A stretch of 28,500 nucleotides of DNA, taken from the NCBI GenBank assembly GCA_934456315.1, contig CAKSHG010000008.1:1-28500 (forward strand), in the 5' to 3' direction. Made by a program: the position numbers and the translations under genes. The stretch is from an uncultured Oscillospiraceae bacterium (lineage in GTDB: Bacteria > Bacillota > Clostridia > Oscillospirales > Ruminococcaceae). Below the pieces are notes generated by a model. The model was not told the origin of the DNA and made no database searches. It worked only from the letters and a program-made list of their open reading frames with translations. Shown here piece after piece: positions 15,618 through 22,215 of the stretch; the first letter of the stretch is position 1, and each line of letters starts with the position of its first letter.

Positions 15618-16370
15618 TTAGTCCTCGTCGTCAGACTCGGGAGCGTCCCAGTTATGGTACACGTTCTGAACGTCGTCATTGTCCTCAAGTGCGTCAAGGA
15701 GAAGTCCCATCTTCTTGATGTGATCCTCGTCGGTAAGGGTGGTGTATGTAGAGGGAACCTTTTCTGCCTCTGCGGATACAACCTTGTAGCCCTTCTTGCC
15801 GAGTTCCTCGGCAACAGTCGCTACTACTGAAGGCTCGGTCGTTATCTCTACAACGCCGTCCTCAAAGCTGAAGTCGTCGCCGCCTGCCTCCAGGATATCT
15901 TCCATTGCCTTGTCCTCGTCGATGTCGCCGTCCTCGTTATCGAGTACGATGACGCCCTTTAAGGTGAACAGGAAGTCAACGCAGCCAGTTGCGCCCATGT
16001 TACCGCCGAACTTGTCGAAATAATGGCGTATTTCGCCCGCGGTACGGTTTCTGTTGTCGGTAAGGCACTCAACGATGACTGCAACGCCGTTAGGTCCGTA
16101 GCCCTCGTATACGCAGTCCTCATAGTCGTTCTTTTCGGCGCCGCCGGCAGCCTTCTTCAGCAGGCGGTCGATGTTGTCGTTCGGGATATTGTTGCTCTTC
16201 GCCTTCTGAACAAGGGTGAAGAGCCTGGAGTTGTTCGCCGGATCTGCGCTGCCGGTTTCTTTAATGCAAACGAGTATCTCACGGCTGATCTTGGTGAACA
16301 CCTTTGCTCTTGCGCCGTCCTTTTCGCCCTTCTTGCGCTTGATGGTGCTCCATTTTGAATGTCCTGACAT
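15618..16370 (-). CDS. yebC: YebC/PmpR-family protein
   Basis: This 250-residue protein is of the YebC family, whose members have been described as DNA-binding regulators and, more recently, as factors easing ribosome stalling. It opens with the hallmark MSGHSKWSTIKRKKGEKDGA. FTKISREILVCIKE, NNSRLFTLVQKAKSNNIPND, YEGYGPNGVAVIVECLTDN and KFGGNMGATGCVDFLF are all family motifs. The C-terminus is very acidic (ESDDED). AAGGAG precedes the ATG by eight bases. It is the last gene of the obg-mrnC-yitT unit, 20 bases after yitT. The family is secure; the precise role here is not shown by the sequence. Confidence 0.95.
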   Translation of the reverse strand: MSGHSKWSTIKRKKGEKDGARAKVFTKISREILVCIKETGSADPANNSRLFTLVQKAKSNNIPNDNIDRLLKKAAGGAEKNDYEDCVYEGYGPNGVAVIVECLTDNRNRTAGEIRHYFDKFGGNMGATGCVDFLFTLKGVIVLDNEDGDIDEDKAMEDILEAGGDDFSFEDGVVEITTEPSVVATVAEELGKKGYKVVSAEAEKVPSTYTTLTDEDHIKKMGLLLDALEDNDDVQNVYHNWDAPESDDED

Positions 16371-16390
16371 AACTTTTTCTCCTTATAATA

Positions 16391-17281
16391 TTAGTTTTGA
16401 TCCAGCCTCTGGAAGCCCTTTCCCAGGACCTCGCTCGCGCCGGTTATAATTACGAATGCGTCCGGATCGATCTCTTTGACGATCCGCTTGACTTTTACAT
16501 ATTCATTTTTGTGCACTGCAATGCACACGATCTGCTTTTCCTCGCCGGAATACGCCCCTTCGCCGTGCAGCAGCGTAACTCCGCGCTTCTGCCGGAGCAG
16601 CTGTTCTGAAATCTCGTGCGGTTTTTCCGAAAAGATCATCAGGAACTTTCCCTCCAGACCGCCGTAGACAAGCACGTCGATTATCTTTGCCTGAACAAAG
16701 ACCGCAATTATTGCGTACATCACGACGTCAAGGTTCTTATAGACGATGTAACCGCTGACTGCGACCGCTGCATTTACAAGGAATGAGATCTGCCCGAGCT
16801 TGATCTCCGGGCGGAATCTGTTGATTATCTTGTTGACGATGTCCGTACCTCCGGTGGTGCCCTCGCGGACGTAGACGATACCTATCCCGGCTCCCATCAG
16901 AAGCCCTCCGAATATCGACGCCAGGATACCGCCGCCGTTGTCCGCAATGTAAACCGGAACGTCCTTAAAAAGGTAATCCGTCATTAAAGACAGCGCAGCT
17001 ACGGATATGAGCGTCTTTATCATCGTTTTCTTATTCAGCAGGATAAATCCGGCGATGAGCAGCGGAACGTTTATCGCAGCAATGAGCGTTCCGACGTTCA
17101 GGTCAGTCACATAACTGATGATAGTCGCGATACCAGTCACACCGCCCGGGGCAATGTTATTCGGCGCTGTAAAGCAGTGCACTCCCAGCGCATAGATACC
17201 CGAACCCACAATAATTAACAGAATGTCGAACAGCCACTTTTTTACACTTTGCAGCTTGTTTTTCTTTTCCTTACTGACCAT
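16391..17281 (-). CDS. YitT-family membrane protein (DUF161 plus DUF2179)
   Basis: This is a polytopic membrane protein of about 296 residues with five or six hydrophobic segments in residues 15-190. It has the family landmarks IYALGVHCFTAPNNIAPGGVTGIA near the N-terminus and GTTGGTDIVNKIINRFRPEIKLGQ near the middle. A cytoplasmic C-terminal DUF2179-like domain includes GVTLLHGEGAYSGEEKQIV and ends in ITGASEVLGKGF. The function is unknown; some members are annotated as transporters without strong proof. Two ATGs are available: GGAGGAG is one base from the first (17287) but seven from the second (17281), so the second is chosen. It lies between mrnC and yebC in a tight operon. Confidence 0.92.
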   Translation of the reverse strand: MVSKEKKNKLQSVKKWLFDILLIIVGSGIYALGVHCFTAPNNIAPGGVTGIATIISYVTDLNVGTLIAAINVPLLIAGFILLNKKTMIKTLISVAALSLMTDYLFKDVPVYIADNGGGILASIFGGLLMGAGIGIVYVREGTTGGTDIVNKIINRFRPEIKLGQISFLVNAAVAVSGYIVYKNLDVVMYAIIAVFVQAKIIDVLVYGGLEGKFLMIFSEKPHEISEQLLRQKRGVTLLHGEGAYSGEEKQIVCIAVHKNEYVKVKRIVKEIDPDAFVIITGASEVLGKGFQRLDQN

Positions 17282-17299
17282 AGCCATGCTCCTCCAGAT

Positions 17300-17701
17300 T
17301 CAGACGGGCAGTGCTTCGCATATCGCTGCGAAAAGCTCCTCAATGCGCTCCTGCTGACCTGAAAGGCTAAGGTAACCGAACAGCGCTTCCAGCGCTGTGG
17401 CGCGGCGGTACTCCGACGGCTTGGCGCTTTTGGGAACGGAGATCCCGCCTGCATTTCTGCCCCGGCGGAGTATATCAGACTCCCGTTCGGTCAGCATGGG
17501 TTCGATAACATCGACCGCCTTTGACTGGTAGGAAGCCCTCACCTGCTCTACTGCCAGGTCGTGCAGCCGCCCGGCGTTGGTGTTTCCGCGCAGAACAACT
17601 TCCCGCCTTACGAGCAGCTCGTAAACGCAGTCGCCGTAGAATGCGAGCACATTAGGGCTGTACGCCCCTGCTTCGTGCTCCGTCAATGTTGGTAACGCCA
17701 T
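17300..17701 (-). CDS. mrnC: Mini-ribonuclease 3 (MrnC)
   Basis: This 133-residue protein has the RNase III catalytic fold without the double-stranded-RNA-binding domain. The Bacillus enzyme matures 23S rRNA ends. FYGDCVYELLVRREV (21-35) carries the expected catalytic Asp24. RRGRNAGGISVPKSAKPSEYRRATALEALFGYL, read in two parts, holds the RGRN motif and the second acidic site Glu105. In Bacillus the gene lies beside cysS; here it is in an obg-yebC unit. It starts four bases after the preceding stop, with AAAGG overlapping that stop. Confidence 0.93.
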   Translation of the reverse strand: MALPTLTEHEAGAYSPNVLAFYGDCVYELLVRREVVLRGNTNAGRLHDLAVEQVRASYQSKAVDVIEPMLTERESDILRRGRNAGGISVPKSAKPSEYRRATALEALFGYLSLSGQQERIEELFAAICEALPV

Positions 17702-17705
17702 TTCA

Positions 17706-18401
17706 TCAACCTTTCAGTATGTAGTAGACATAGCTGTACTCCTCGCAGTGCGCGTCAAAAATACCAGCTTCCTTGCGGAGTTCGCTCATTCCCAGAGATA
17801 CGGAGCTGTCCTCCTTATGTACGCCGGCGTACTGCTCCGCAGCTGCGATAAGCTGGGAATAATATCCGGTAGTCCAGTCGGACTTCGGCGCAATGTAGAA
17901 ATCCTGTATCTTCCAGCCGTACTCCTTTGCAAGCACAAGTACCTTATCCAAAGCTAGGATCTGACCGAACCTCCGCTGACAGAACAGCTTTGTGTCCGGT
18001 GAGGGCTCGGTAAGCCAGCTTACAGCGCGATAGACGAGAGTGCCGCCCTTTTTGAGTTTCTCCCGAAGGTAATCGAGCCTTTGCTCTATGCCGTCGAATT
18101 CTACGGTTCCGTTATACCAGATGAGGTCGTAATTCCCGCCGGGAAGCTCAAATTGCTGCACGGCGACAGAATCCAGACCGGCGTTTCTTCCCTGTTCAGC
18201 ACGGAATTCATCTGCAAATGCAGCGCATGGTCTGCATTTGAAATGCTCCGATATCATCGCCGGGGTCGAAACCTCATCTCCGATAAATAGGACGGACCCG
18301 GCCGGAATACCGCTCAACATGCCTAATACCTGTTTAGCCGTTTCCGTGCTTCCGGGTGAAGAACGGTCAAGCTGCCGGAGTAAAACGCTGATCAGATTCA
18401 T
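17706..18401 (-). CDS. Methyltransferase-like protein with altered SAM-binding motif
   Basis: This 231-residue soluble protein looks like a class I SAM-dependent methyltransferase. Motif I is represented by SVLFIGDEVSTPAM (36-49), where the usual DxGxGxG reads IGDEVST. The acidic tip of strand two may be AAFADEF (60-66), motif II/IV is YDLIWYNGTVEF (91-102), and LKKGGTLVYRAVSWL (116-130) matches the motif before the final strands. The loss of the glycine-rich loop suggests an unusual SAM site or loss of activity. RFGQILALDKVLVLAKEYGW (about 145-164) resembles the helix and strand before substrate binding. It lies between obg and mrnC, which hints at a role near the ribosome, but this is only positional. 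I cannot name a closer family. Confidence 0.6.
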   Translation of the reverse strand: MNLISVLLRQLDRSSPGSTETAKQVLGMLSGIPAGSVLFIGDEVSTPAMISEHFKCRPCAAFADEFRAEQGRNAGLDSVAVQQFELPGGNYDLIWYNGTVEFDGIEQRLDYLREKLKKGGTLVYRAVSWLTEPSPDTKLFCQRRFGQILALDKVLVLAKEYGWKIQDFYIAPKSDWTTGYYSQLIAAAEQYAGVHKEDSSVSLGMSELRKEAGIFDAHCEEYSYVYYILKG

Positions 18402-18437
18402 ATTCGCACCTCGGAAACCGAACGGGTTTCCAGCAAA

Positions 18438-19712
18438 TTATCTCACATAGTTGAACTCGAAATCGTAAATGGAAACCAGGTCGTCCTCCTGGATACCCTG
18501 CGCTTCCAGCTCGTCGATTATGCCGCTTGAGCGGAGAACGCGCTGGAAATACTGTAAGCTCTCGTAGTCCTCCATATTGCAGGTGTTGAGTATCGGAGCC
18601 ATGAACGGCGCGTCCACAACGTAAACGCCGTCGATCTTCTCGACCTTGAAGCTGTGCTTTTCAGTTTCAAGCTGCTGAAGCTCCTCGAGAGTGAGCGGCT
18701 GTACTTCGAATCTCTTGGGTGGAGGGAGCTTGGAAAGCTCCTCTGCGACGCAGTCCATGAGTGCGTCGGTTCCCTGCGTTGTTGCCGCGGAAATCGCGAA
18801 GAAAGGAAGTCCCTTTTCCTCAATGAATTCGCGGAACTGCGCCACCTGCTCCTCGGTCGCCATATCAGATTTGTTCGCCGCTACAATCTGCGGGCGCTCT
18901 GCAAGGTCCTCGGAGAAGTTTGCAAGCTCCTGGTTTATCTTATCGAAGTCGTCGCGGGGATCTCTCCCTTCGACGCCGGAAACGTCAACAACGTGCACGA
19001 TAAGACGGCAGCGCTCAACATGCCGCAGGAAAGCGTGACCCAGTCCCACGCCCTCGCTTGCGCCCTCGATAAGTCCGGGGATATCCGCCATTACAAAAGA
19101 CTGCTCGCCGTGCTTCACGACGCCAAGCACCGGGGTGAGGGTCGTGAAGTGATAGTTCGCGATCTTCGGCTTTGCGGCGCTGACAACGCTTATCAGCGTT
19201 GACTTCCCGACATTCGGGAAGCCGACCAGACCTACATCGGCAAGGAGTTTCAGCTCCAGCACGACGTCAAAAGCTTCGCCGGGGAATCCGGGCTTTGCAA
19301 ATCGCGGGATCTGGCGAGTGGGGGTCGCAAAGTGGGAATTTCCCCAGCCTCCCCTGCCGCCCTTTGCAACGACTACAGGCTCATCGTCGGAGATATCCGC
19401 CATGATCCTGCCGGTGTGGGCGTCCTTTACTATTGTGCCGCGGGGTACGCGTATCACTGTAGGCTCCATCGATTTGCCGGAGCAGCGCTTTGCGCCGCCG
19501 GGCTCGCCGTCCGGAGCGATGTATTTTCTCTTGTAGCGGAAATCTATCAGCGTGGAAAGGTTATCATCAGCGACAAATACGATATCGCTGCCCTTGCCAC
19601 CGTCGCCGCCGTCGGGTCCTCCGGCATTAACGTACTTCTCGCGGTGGAACGTCACCGCACCATTGCCGCCGTTACCTGCCTTGATGGATATTTCTACCTT
19701 ATCAACAAACAT
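18438..19712 (-). CDS. obg: GTPase Obg (ribosome-associated)
   Basis: Obg is an essential GTPase that binds the large ribosomal subunit and links its assembly to growth and sporulation. The 424-residue protein has the three domains of the Gram-positive form. First is the glycine-rich Obg fold (1-158; AGNGGNGAVTFHREKYV, GGPDGGDGGKG, GGRGGWGN). Second is the G domain (G1 GFPNVGKS at 164-171, DIPGLIEGASEGVGLG, ANKSDM, SAATTQG). Third is the C-terminal OCT domain (about 345-424) ending YDFEFNYVR. GAGGCGG precedes the ATG. It sits downstream of rplU-prp-rpmA as in many Firmicutes, but a clear terminator separates them. No convincing promoter could be assigned in the 73 bases between that terminator and the start. 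Confidence 0.97.
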   Translation of the reverse strand: MFVDKVEISIKAGNGGNGAVTFHREKYVNAGGPDGGDGGKGSDIVFVADDNLSTLIDFRYKRKYIAPDGEPGGAKRCSGKSMEPTVIRVPRGTIVKDAHTGRIMADISDDEPVVVAKGGRGGWGNSHFATPTRQIPRFAKPGFPGEAFDVVLELKLLADVGLVGFPNVGKSTLISVVSAAKPKIANYHFTTLTPVLGVVKHGEQSFVMADIPGLIEGASEGVGLGHAFLRHVERCRLIVHVVDVSGVEGRDPRDDFDKINQELANFSEDLAERPQIVAANKSDMATEEQVAQFREFIEEKGLPFFAISAATTQGTDALMDCVAEELSKLPPPKRFEVQPLTLEELQQLETEKHSFKVEKIDGVYVVDAPFMAPILNTCNMEDYESLQYFQRVLRSSGIIDELEAQGIQEDDLVSIYDFEFNYVR

Positions 19713-19785
19713 CTATGCCGCCTCGCTTTCCTCTGTTTGTTATTTCACATTCCGTTGCAATTATTACACTGACACGGATAAAAAT

Positions 19786-19812
19786 TAAGCCGGATTGTTG
19801 CAATCCGGCTTA
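19786..19812 (-). terminator. Terminator between rpmA and obg
   Basis: A perfect 12-bp stem TAAGCCGGATTG / CAATCCGGCTTA has a three-base loop and is followed on the minus strand by ATTTTTA. It lies 23 bases past the rpmA stop. It probably sets ribosomal protein output apart from the obg unit, perhaps with some read-through. Confidence 0.9.
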
Positions 19813-19835
19813 GTTGATTAATGAGATTGCAGAAA

Positions 19836-20117
19836 TTAGTCAGCTGCGTAAACGCTAACCTGCTTCTTATCTCTGCCGAGGCGCTCGAACTTTACAGTTC
19901 CATCAATCAGAGCGAACAGAGTATCGTCGGAACCCTTTCCAACGTTGTTGCCAGCGTGGATATGAGTGCCTCTCTGTCTAACGAGAATGCTGCCTGCGGA
20001 TACTACCTGCATGTCAGCGCGCTTAACGCCAAGTCTTTTGGACTCGGAATCACGGCCGTTCTTGGTAGAACCCATACCTTTTTTATGAGCGAAATACTGT
20101 AAACTGATTCTAATCAT
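19836..20117 (-). CDS. rpmA: 50S ribosomal protein L27 with cleavable N-terminal extension
   Basis: This is a large-subunit protein whose N-terminus reaches the peptidyl-transferase centre. The 93-residue product begins [20 protein letters not shown]. In Firmicutes the first nine residues, ending in Phe, are removed by the protease Prp to expose AHKKG, and the same sequence is present here. The rest ([45 protein letters not shown]) is standard L27. The frame is open for 11 more codons upstream, but AGGAGG at ten bases fixes the ATG at 20117. The gene for the likely processing protease lies immediately upstream. Confidence 0.97.
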   Translation of the reverse strand: MIRISLQYFAHKKGMGSTKNGRDSESKRLGVKRADMQVVSAGSILVRQRGTHIHAGNNVGKGSDDTLFALIDGTVKFERLGRDKKQVSVYAAD

Positions 20118-20146
20118 TGTTATAATCCTCCTGTTATCATCGGGAA

Positions 20147-20476
20147 TCAAGCTTCCCTGGTTTCAACCTTTACCCCCGGATAGGCTTCCTGAATGTATTT
20201 CATGTGGTCATAAAACGACTCAAGCAGCTTTTCGCTGGGGTCATCAGAACTGTTCAGACGCAGCTCTATACGGTTCTCCCCTACCGCCGCGTCAGCGTCA
20301 GCATGGAAGAAATCCGTAATTGTATTGCACACGAGCTGCACGGCGGAGCTTACAGCGGAGCAGACGATATCCTCGCCCTCCTCGCCGTATCCGGCATGAC
20401 CGGTCACGACAAATCCATATATCCTGCCATCGCGTCTGGCGAACACTATCCGAAGATTATGCGTTGATCGCTTCAA
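20147..20476 (-). CDS. prp: Ribosomal processing cysteine protease Prp
   Basis: Prp cleaves the N-terminal extension of L27. The 109-residue product has the conserved [19 protein letters not shown], with the predicted catalytic His27 and Cys39. Their 12-residue separation equals that of His22 and Cys34 in the Staphylococcus enzyme. The start is provisional: the only suitable codon is a TTG at 20476, inside the last 20 bases of rplU and with a weak AGGT before it. This gives five extra residues compared with that enzyme. The overlap suggests translation coupled to L21. The order rplU-prp-rpmA is standard in Firmicutes. Confidence 0.93.
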   Translation of the reverse strand: MKRSTHNLRIVFARRDGRIYGFVVTGHAGYGEEGEDIVCSAVSSAVQLVCNTITDFFHADADAAVGENRIELRLNSSDDPSEKLLESFYDHMKYIQEAYPGVKVETREA

Positions 20477-20762
20477 TTCTTACCTGGCTGTACGGCTGTC
20501 TGTGGCCCATCTTTCTCTTGCTGCTCTTCTTGGGCTTGTAGGTGAAAACGGTGATCTTCCTGGACTTGCCGTTCTTGAGCAGAGTAGCCTTTACGCTTGC
20601 TCCGTCAACATAGGGAGCGCCGACCTTAACGCCGTCGTCCTTGCCTACCATGATAACCTTGTCGAATGTGATCTCGCCCTCGGCCTCAAGCTTCTCGATG
20701 AAAACGATGTCGCCTTCTTTTACCTGATACTGCTTTCCGCCTGTTTCGATTACTGCGTACAT
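20457..20762 (-). CDS. rplU: 50S ribosomal protein L21
   Basis: This is a large-subunit protein that binds 23S rRNA. The 101-residue length is typical. [18 protein letters not shown] is the family opening, and [20 protein letters not shown] with [11 protein letters not shown] is the family C-terminal signature. AGAGGT precedes the ATG by about seven bases. It is the first gene of the rplU-prp-rpmA unit, driven by the consensus promoter at 20870-20898 through a leader of about 100 bases that may be regulatory. Confidence 0.98.
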   Translation of the reverse strand: MYAVIETGGKQYQVKEGDIVFIEKLEAEGEITFDKVIMVGKDDGVKVGAPYVDGASVKATLLKNGKSRKITVFTYKPKKSSKRKMGHRQPYSQVRIEAINA

Positions 20763-20863
20763 TTTGTTTTACCTCTTTTTATTCAGACTCGCTGCGTCGG
20801 GGTTGCATTTCTGCGCTTACGACCTGTCCTGCTTCCAGGCACAAATCACCCTGCACATGCGGC
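20763..20863 (-). promoter_or_regulatory. rplU leader, candidate L21 leader RNA
   Basis: From the expected start of transcription to the L21 ATG there are about 100 bases rich in G and C, unlike the AT-rich flanks. They can form small hairpins: CCTG-GAAG-CAGG (20828-20839) and, downstream, GCA-GAAA-TGC within a GTCG/CGAC clasp. Structured autoregulatory leaders before rplU are known in Firmicutes (the L21 leader). I could not align this to the published consensus, so the class is inferred from position and structure. Confidence 0.5.
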
Positions 20864-20869
20864 ACAATA

Positions 20870-20898
20870 ATTATAGCATATACAAACCGCTTTGTCAA
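20870..20898 (-). promoter_or_regulatory. SigA-type promoter of rplU-prp-rpmA
   Basis: The minus strand reads TTGACA (20893-20898), 17 bases, TATAAT (20870-20875), a full consensus match as expected for a highly expressed ribosomal unit. Confidence 0.9.
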
Positions 20899-20959
20899 GG
20901 GGTCTTGGCAATTTTTTTTATGTTCCGGGTTGTTTTTTTCCTGTTACTATAATAATAGA

Positions 20960-20987
20960 AACCGCCGCAAAGCATTTTGCGGCGGTT
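20960..20987 (-). terminator. Terminator downstream of tRNA-Arg
   Basis: A perfect 12-bp stem AACCGCCGCAAA / TTTGCGGCGGTT with a four-base loop begins seven bases past the tRNA 3' end. The following minus-strand run is TCTATTATTAT, moderately T-rich. Confidence 0.8.
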
Positions 20988-20993
20988 CTGATC

Positions 20994-21070
20994 TGGTACG
21001 CCTGATGCGATTCGAACGCACGGCACATAGCGTCGGAGGCTATTGCTCTATCCAGCTGAGCTACAGGCGC
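20994..21070 (-). tRNA. tRNA-Arg, anticodon CCG
   Basis: The minus strand folds into a complete cloverleaf of 77 bases including an encoded CCA end. The acceptor stem is GCGCCTG / CAGGCGT, the D arm contains AGCTCAGCTGGATAGAGC, and the anticodon stem ATAGC / GCTAT encloses CTCCGAC, so the anticodon is CCG and reads CGG. The T loop is TTCGAAT. It is a single tRNA with its own promoter and terminator. Confidence 0.96.
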
Positions 21071-21086
21071 ATATCAACTAACATAT

Positions 21087-21115
21087 ATTATATCACATCT
21101 GAAAGAAAATTGCAA
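21087..21115 (-). promoter_or_regulatory. SigA-type promoter of tRNA-Arg
   Basis: The minus strand reads TTGCAA (21110-21115), 17 bases, TATAAT (21087-21092), ending 16 bases before the mature tRNA. Confidence 0.8.
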
Positions 21116-21165
21116 CCTCTTTTTTAAAAAAAGAGCGGCAAATTGCCCGGCGAAACGACAAATAA

Positions 21166-21192
21166 AAAAGCCCGGCGAAATACCGGGCTTTT
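21166..21192 (-). terminator. Terminator of the aldolase gene
   Basis: A perfect 10-bp stem AAAAGCCCGG / CCGGGCTTTT with a seven-base loop is followed on the minus strand by TTATTTG after a T run. It lies 25 bases past the aldolase stop. Confidence 0.9.
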
Positions 21193-21217
21193 CGTGTGCT
21201 TGGGATAATGGTTCGAA

Positions 21218-22081
21218 TTAAGCCTTGCCAACAGAACCGAACAGTTCCATCTTCTCCTTGACCTTAGCCTTGATAGCCTCGGTGCCGGGTGCGAGGAGCT
21301 TTCTGGGATCGAAGCCCTTGCCCTGGAGATCCTTGCCCTCTTCGATGTACTTTCTTGTAGCTTCCTGGAATACCAGCTGGCACTCTGTGTTAACGTTGAT
21401 CTTAGCAACGCCAAGGGAGATTGCCTTCTTGATCATGTCGTCAGGAATGCCTGTGCCGCCGTGAAGTACGAGAGGCATGTCGCCAACTTCTGCCTTGATC
21501 TTAGCAAGTGTGTCGAAGGACAGACCAGGCCAGTTTGCAGGATACTTGCCGTGGATATTACCGATACCAGCAGCCAGCATTGTTACGCCCAGGTCAGCGA
21601 CCTGCTTGCACTCCTTGGGATCAGCGCACTCGCCCATGCCGATAACGCCGTCCTCTTCGCCGCCGATGGAACCAACCTCAGCCTCGAGGGAGATACCGAG
21701 GATATCGCAGGTGTTTACCAGTGCGGTAGTCTTTGCGATGTTCTCTTCGATCGGATAGTGAGAGCCGTCGAACATGATGGAGGAGAAGCCTGCGTTGATG
21801 CAAGCCTTAGCGCCTTCGAAGGTGCCGTGGTCGAGGTGAAGAGCAACCGGAACAGTGATGTGGAGGTTTTCGATCATGCCCTTAACCATGCCAACGATGG
21901 TGGAATAACCGCACATATACTTGCCTGCGCCCTCGGATACACCAAGGATAACAGGGGATTTGCACTCCTCTGCGGTGAGAAGGATAGCCTTTGTCCATTC
22001 AAGGTTGTTGATGTTGAACTGACCAACAGCGTACTTGCCGTCGCGAGCCTTGTTCAGCATTTCTTTTGCAGAAACTAACAT
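21218..22081 (-). CDS. fba: Class II fructose-1,6-bisphosphate aldolase
   Basis: This glycolytic enzyme splits fructose-1,6-bisphosphate into two triose phosphates using zinc. The 287 residues start MLVSAKEMLNKARDGKYAVG. Zinc and catalytic residues appear in HLDHGT (Asp84, His85), LEAEVGSIGGEED, GNIHGKYP (His177) and LHGGTGIP (His207). The frame is open 46 codons further upstream, but that part is AT-rich and contains the promoter and the AAAGGAG, so the ATG at 22081 is the start. It stands alone between a tRNA gene and an ABC transporter. The related tagatose- and ketose-bisphosphate aldolases cannot be fully excluded by eye. Confidence 0.95.
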   Translation of the reverse strand: MLVSAKEMLNKARDGKYAVGQFNINNLEWTKAILLTAEECKSPVILGVSEGAGKYMCGYSTIVGMVKGMIENLHITVPVALHLDHGTFEGAKACINAGFSSIMFDGSHYPIEENIAKTTALVNTCDILGISLEAEVGSIGGEEDGVIGMGECADPKECKQVADLGVTMLAAGIGNIHGKYPANWPGLSFDTLAKIKAEVGDMPLVLHGGTGIPDDMIKKAISLGVAKINVNTECQLVFQEATRKYIEEGKDLQGKGFDPRKLLAPGTEAIKAKVKEKMELFGSVGKA

Positions 22082-22130
22082 TCTTATGATCTCCTTTGAA
22101 TTATAGTTGGATAATAATCCATCCGAAAAT

Positions 22131-22159
22131 ATTATAACACGTTTCTCAAAAAAAAGCAA
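22131..22159 (-). promoter_or_regulatory. SigA-type promoter of fba
   Basis: The minus strand reads TTGCTT (22154-22159), 17 bases, TATAAT (22131-22136). The leader to the ATG is about 43 bases. Confidence 0.8.
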
Positions 22160-22187
22160 TACATTTTCTGATTTTTTTACAGAGAAA

Positions 22188-22211
22188 AAGCACTCCGTTT
22201 CCGGAGTGCTT
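22188..22211 (-). terminator. Terminator of the ABC exporter operon
   Basis: A perfect 10-bp stem AAGCACTCCG / CGGAGTGCTT with a four-base loop is followed on the minus strand by TTTCTCTG after a short T run. It lies four bases past the stop of the second ABC gene. Confidence 0.9.
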
Positions 22212-22215
22212 GAAA

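Noticed and set aside
21145..21180. 11-bp direct repeat GCCCGGCGAAA at 21145 and 21170
   Set aside because: It lies at the aldolase terminator. The second copy is part of the terminator stem, and the first is probably a chance or terminator duplication with no array.
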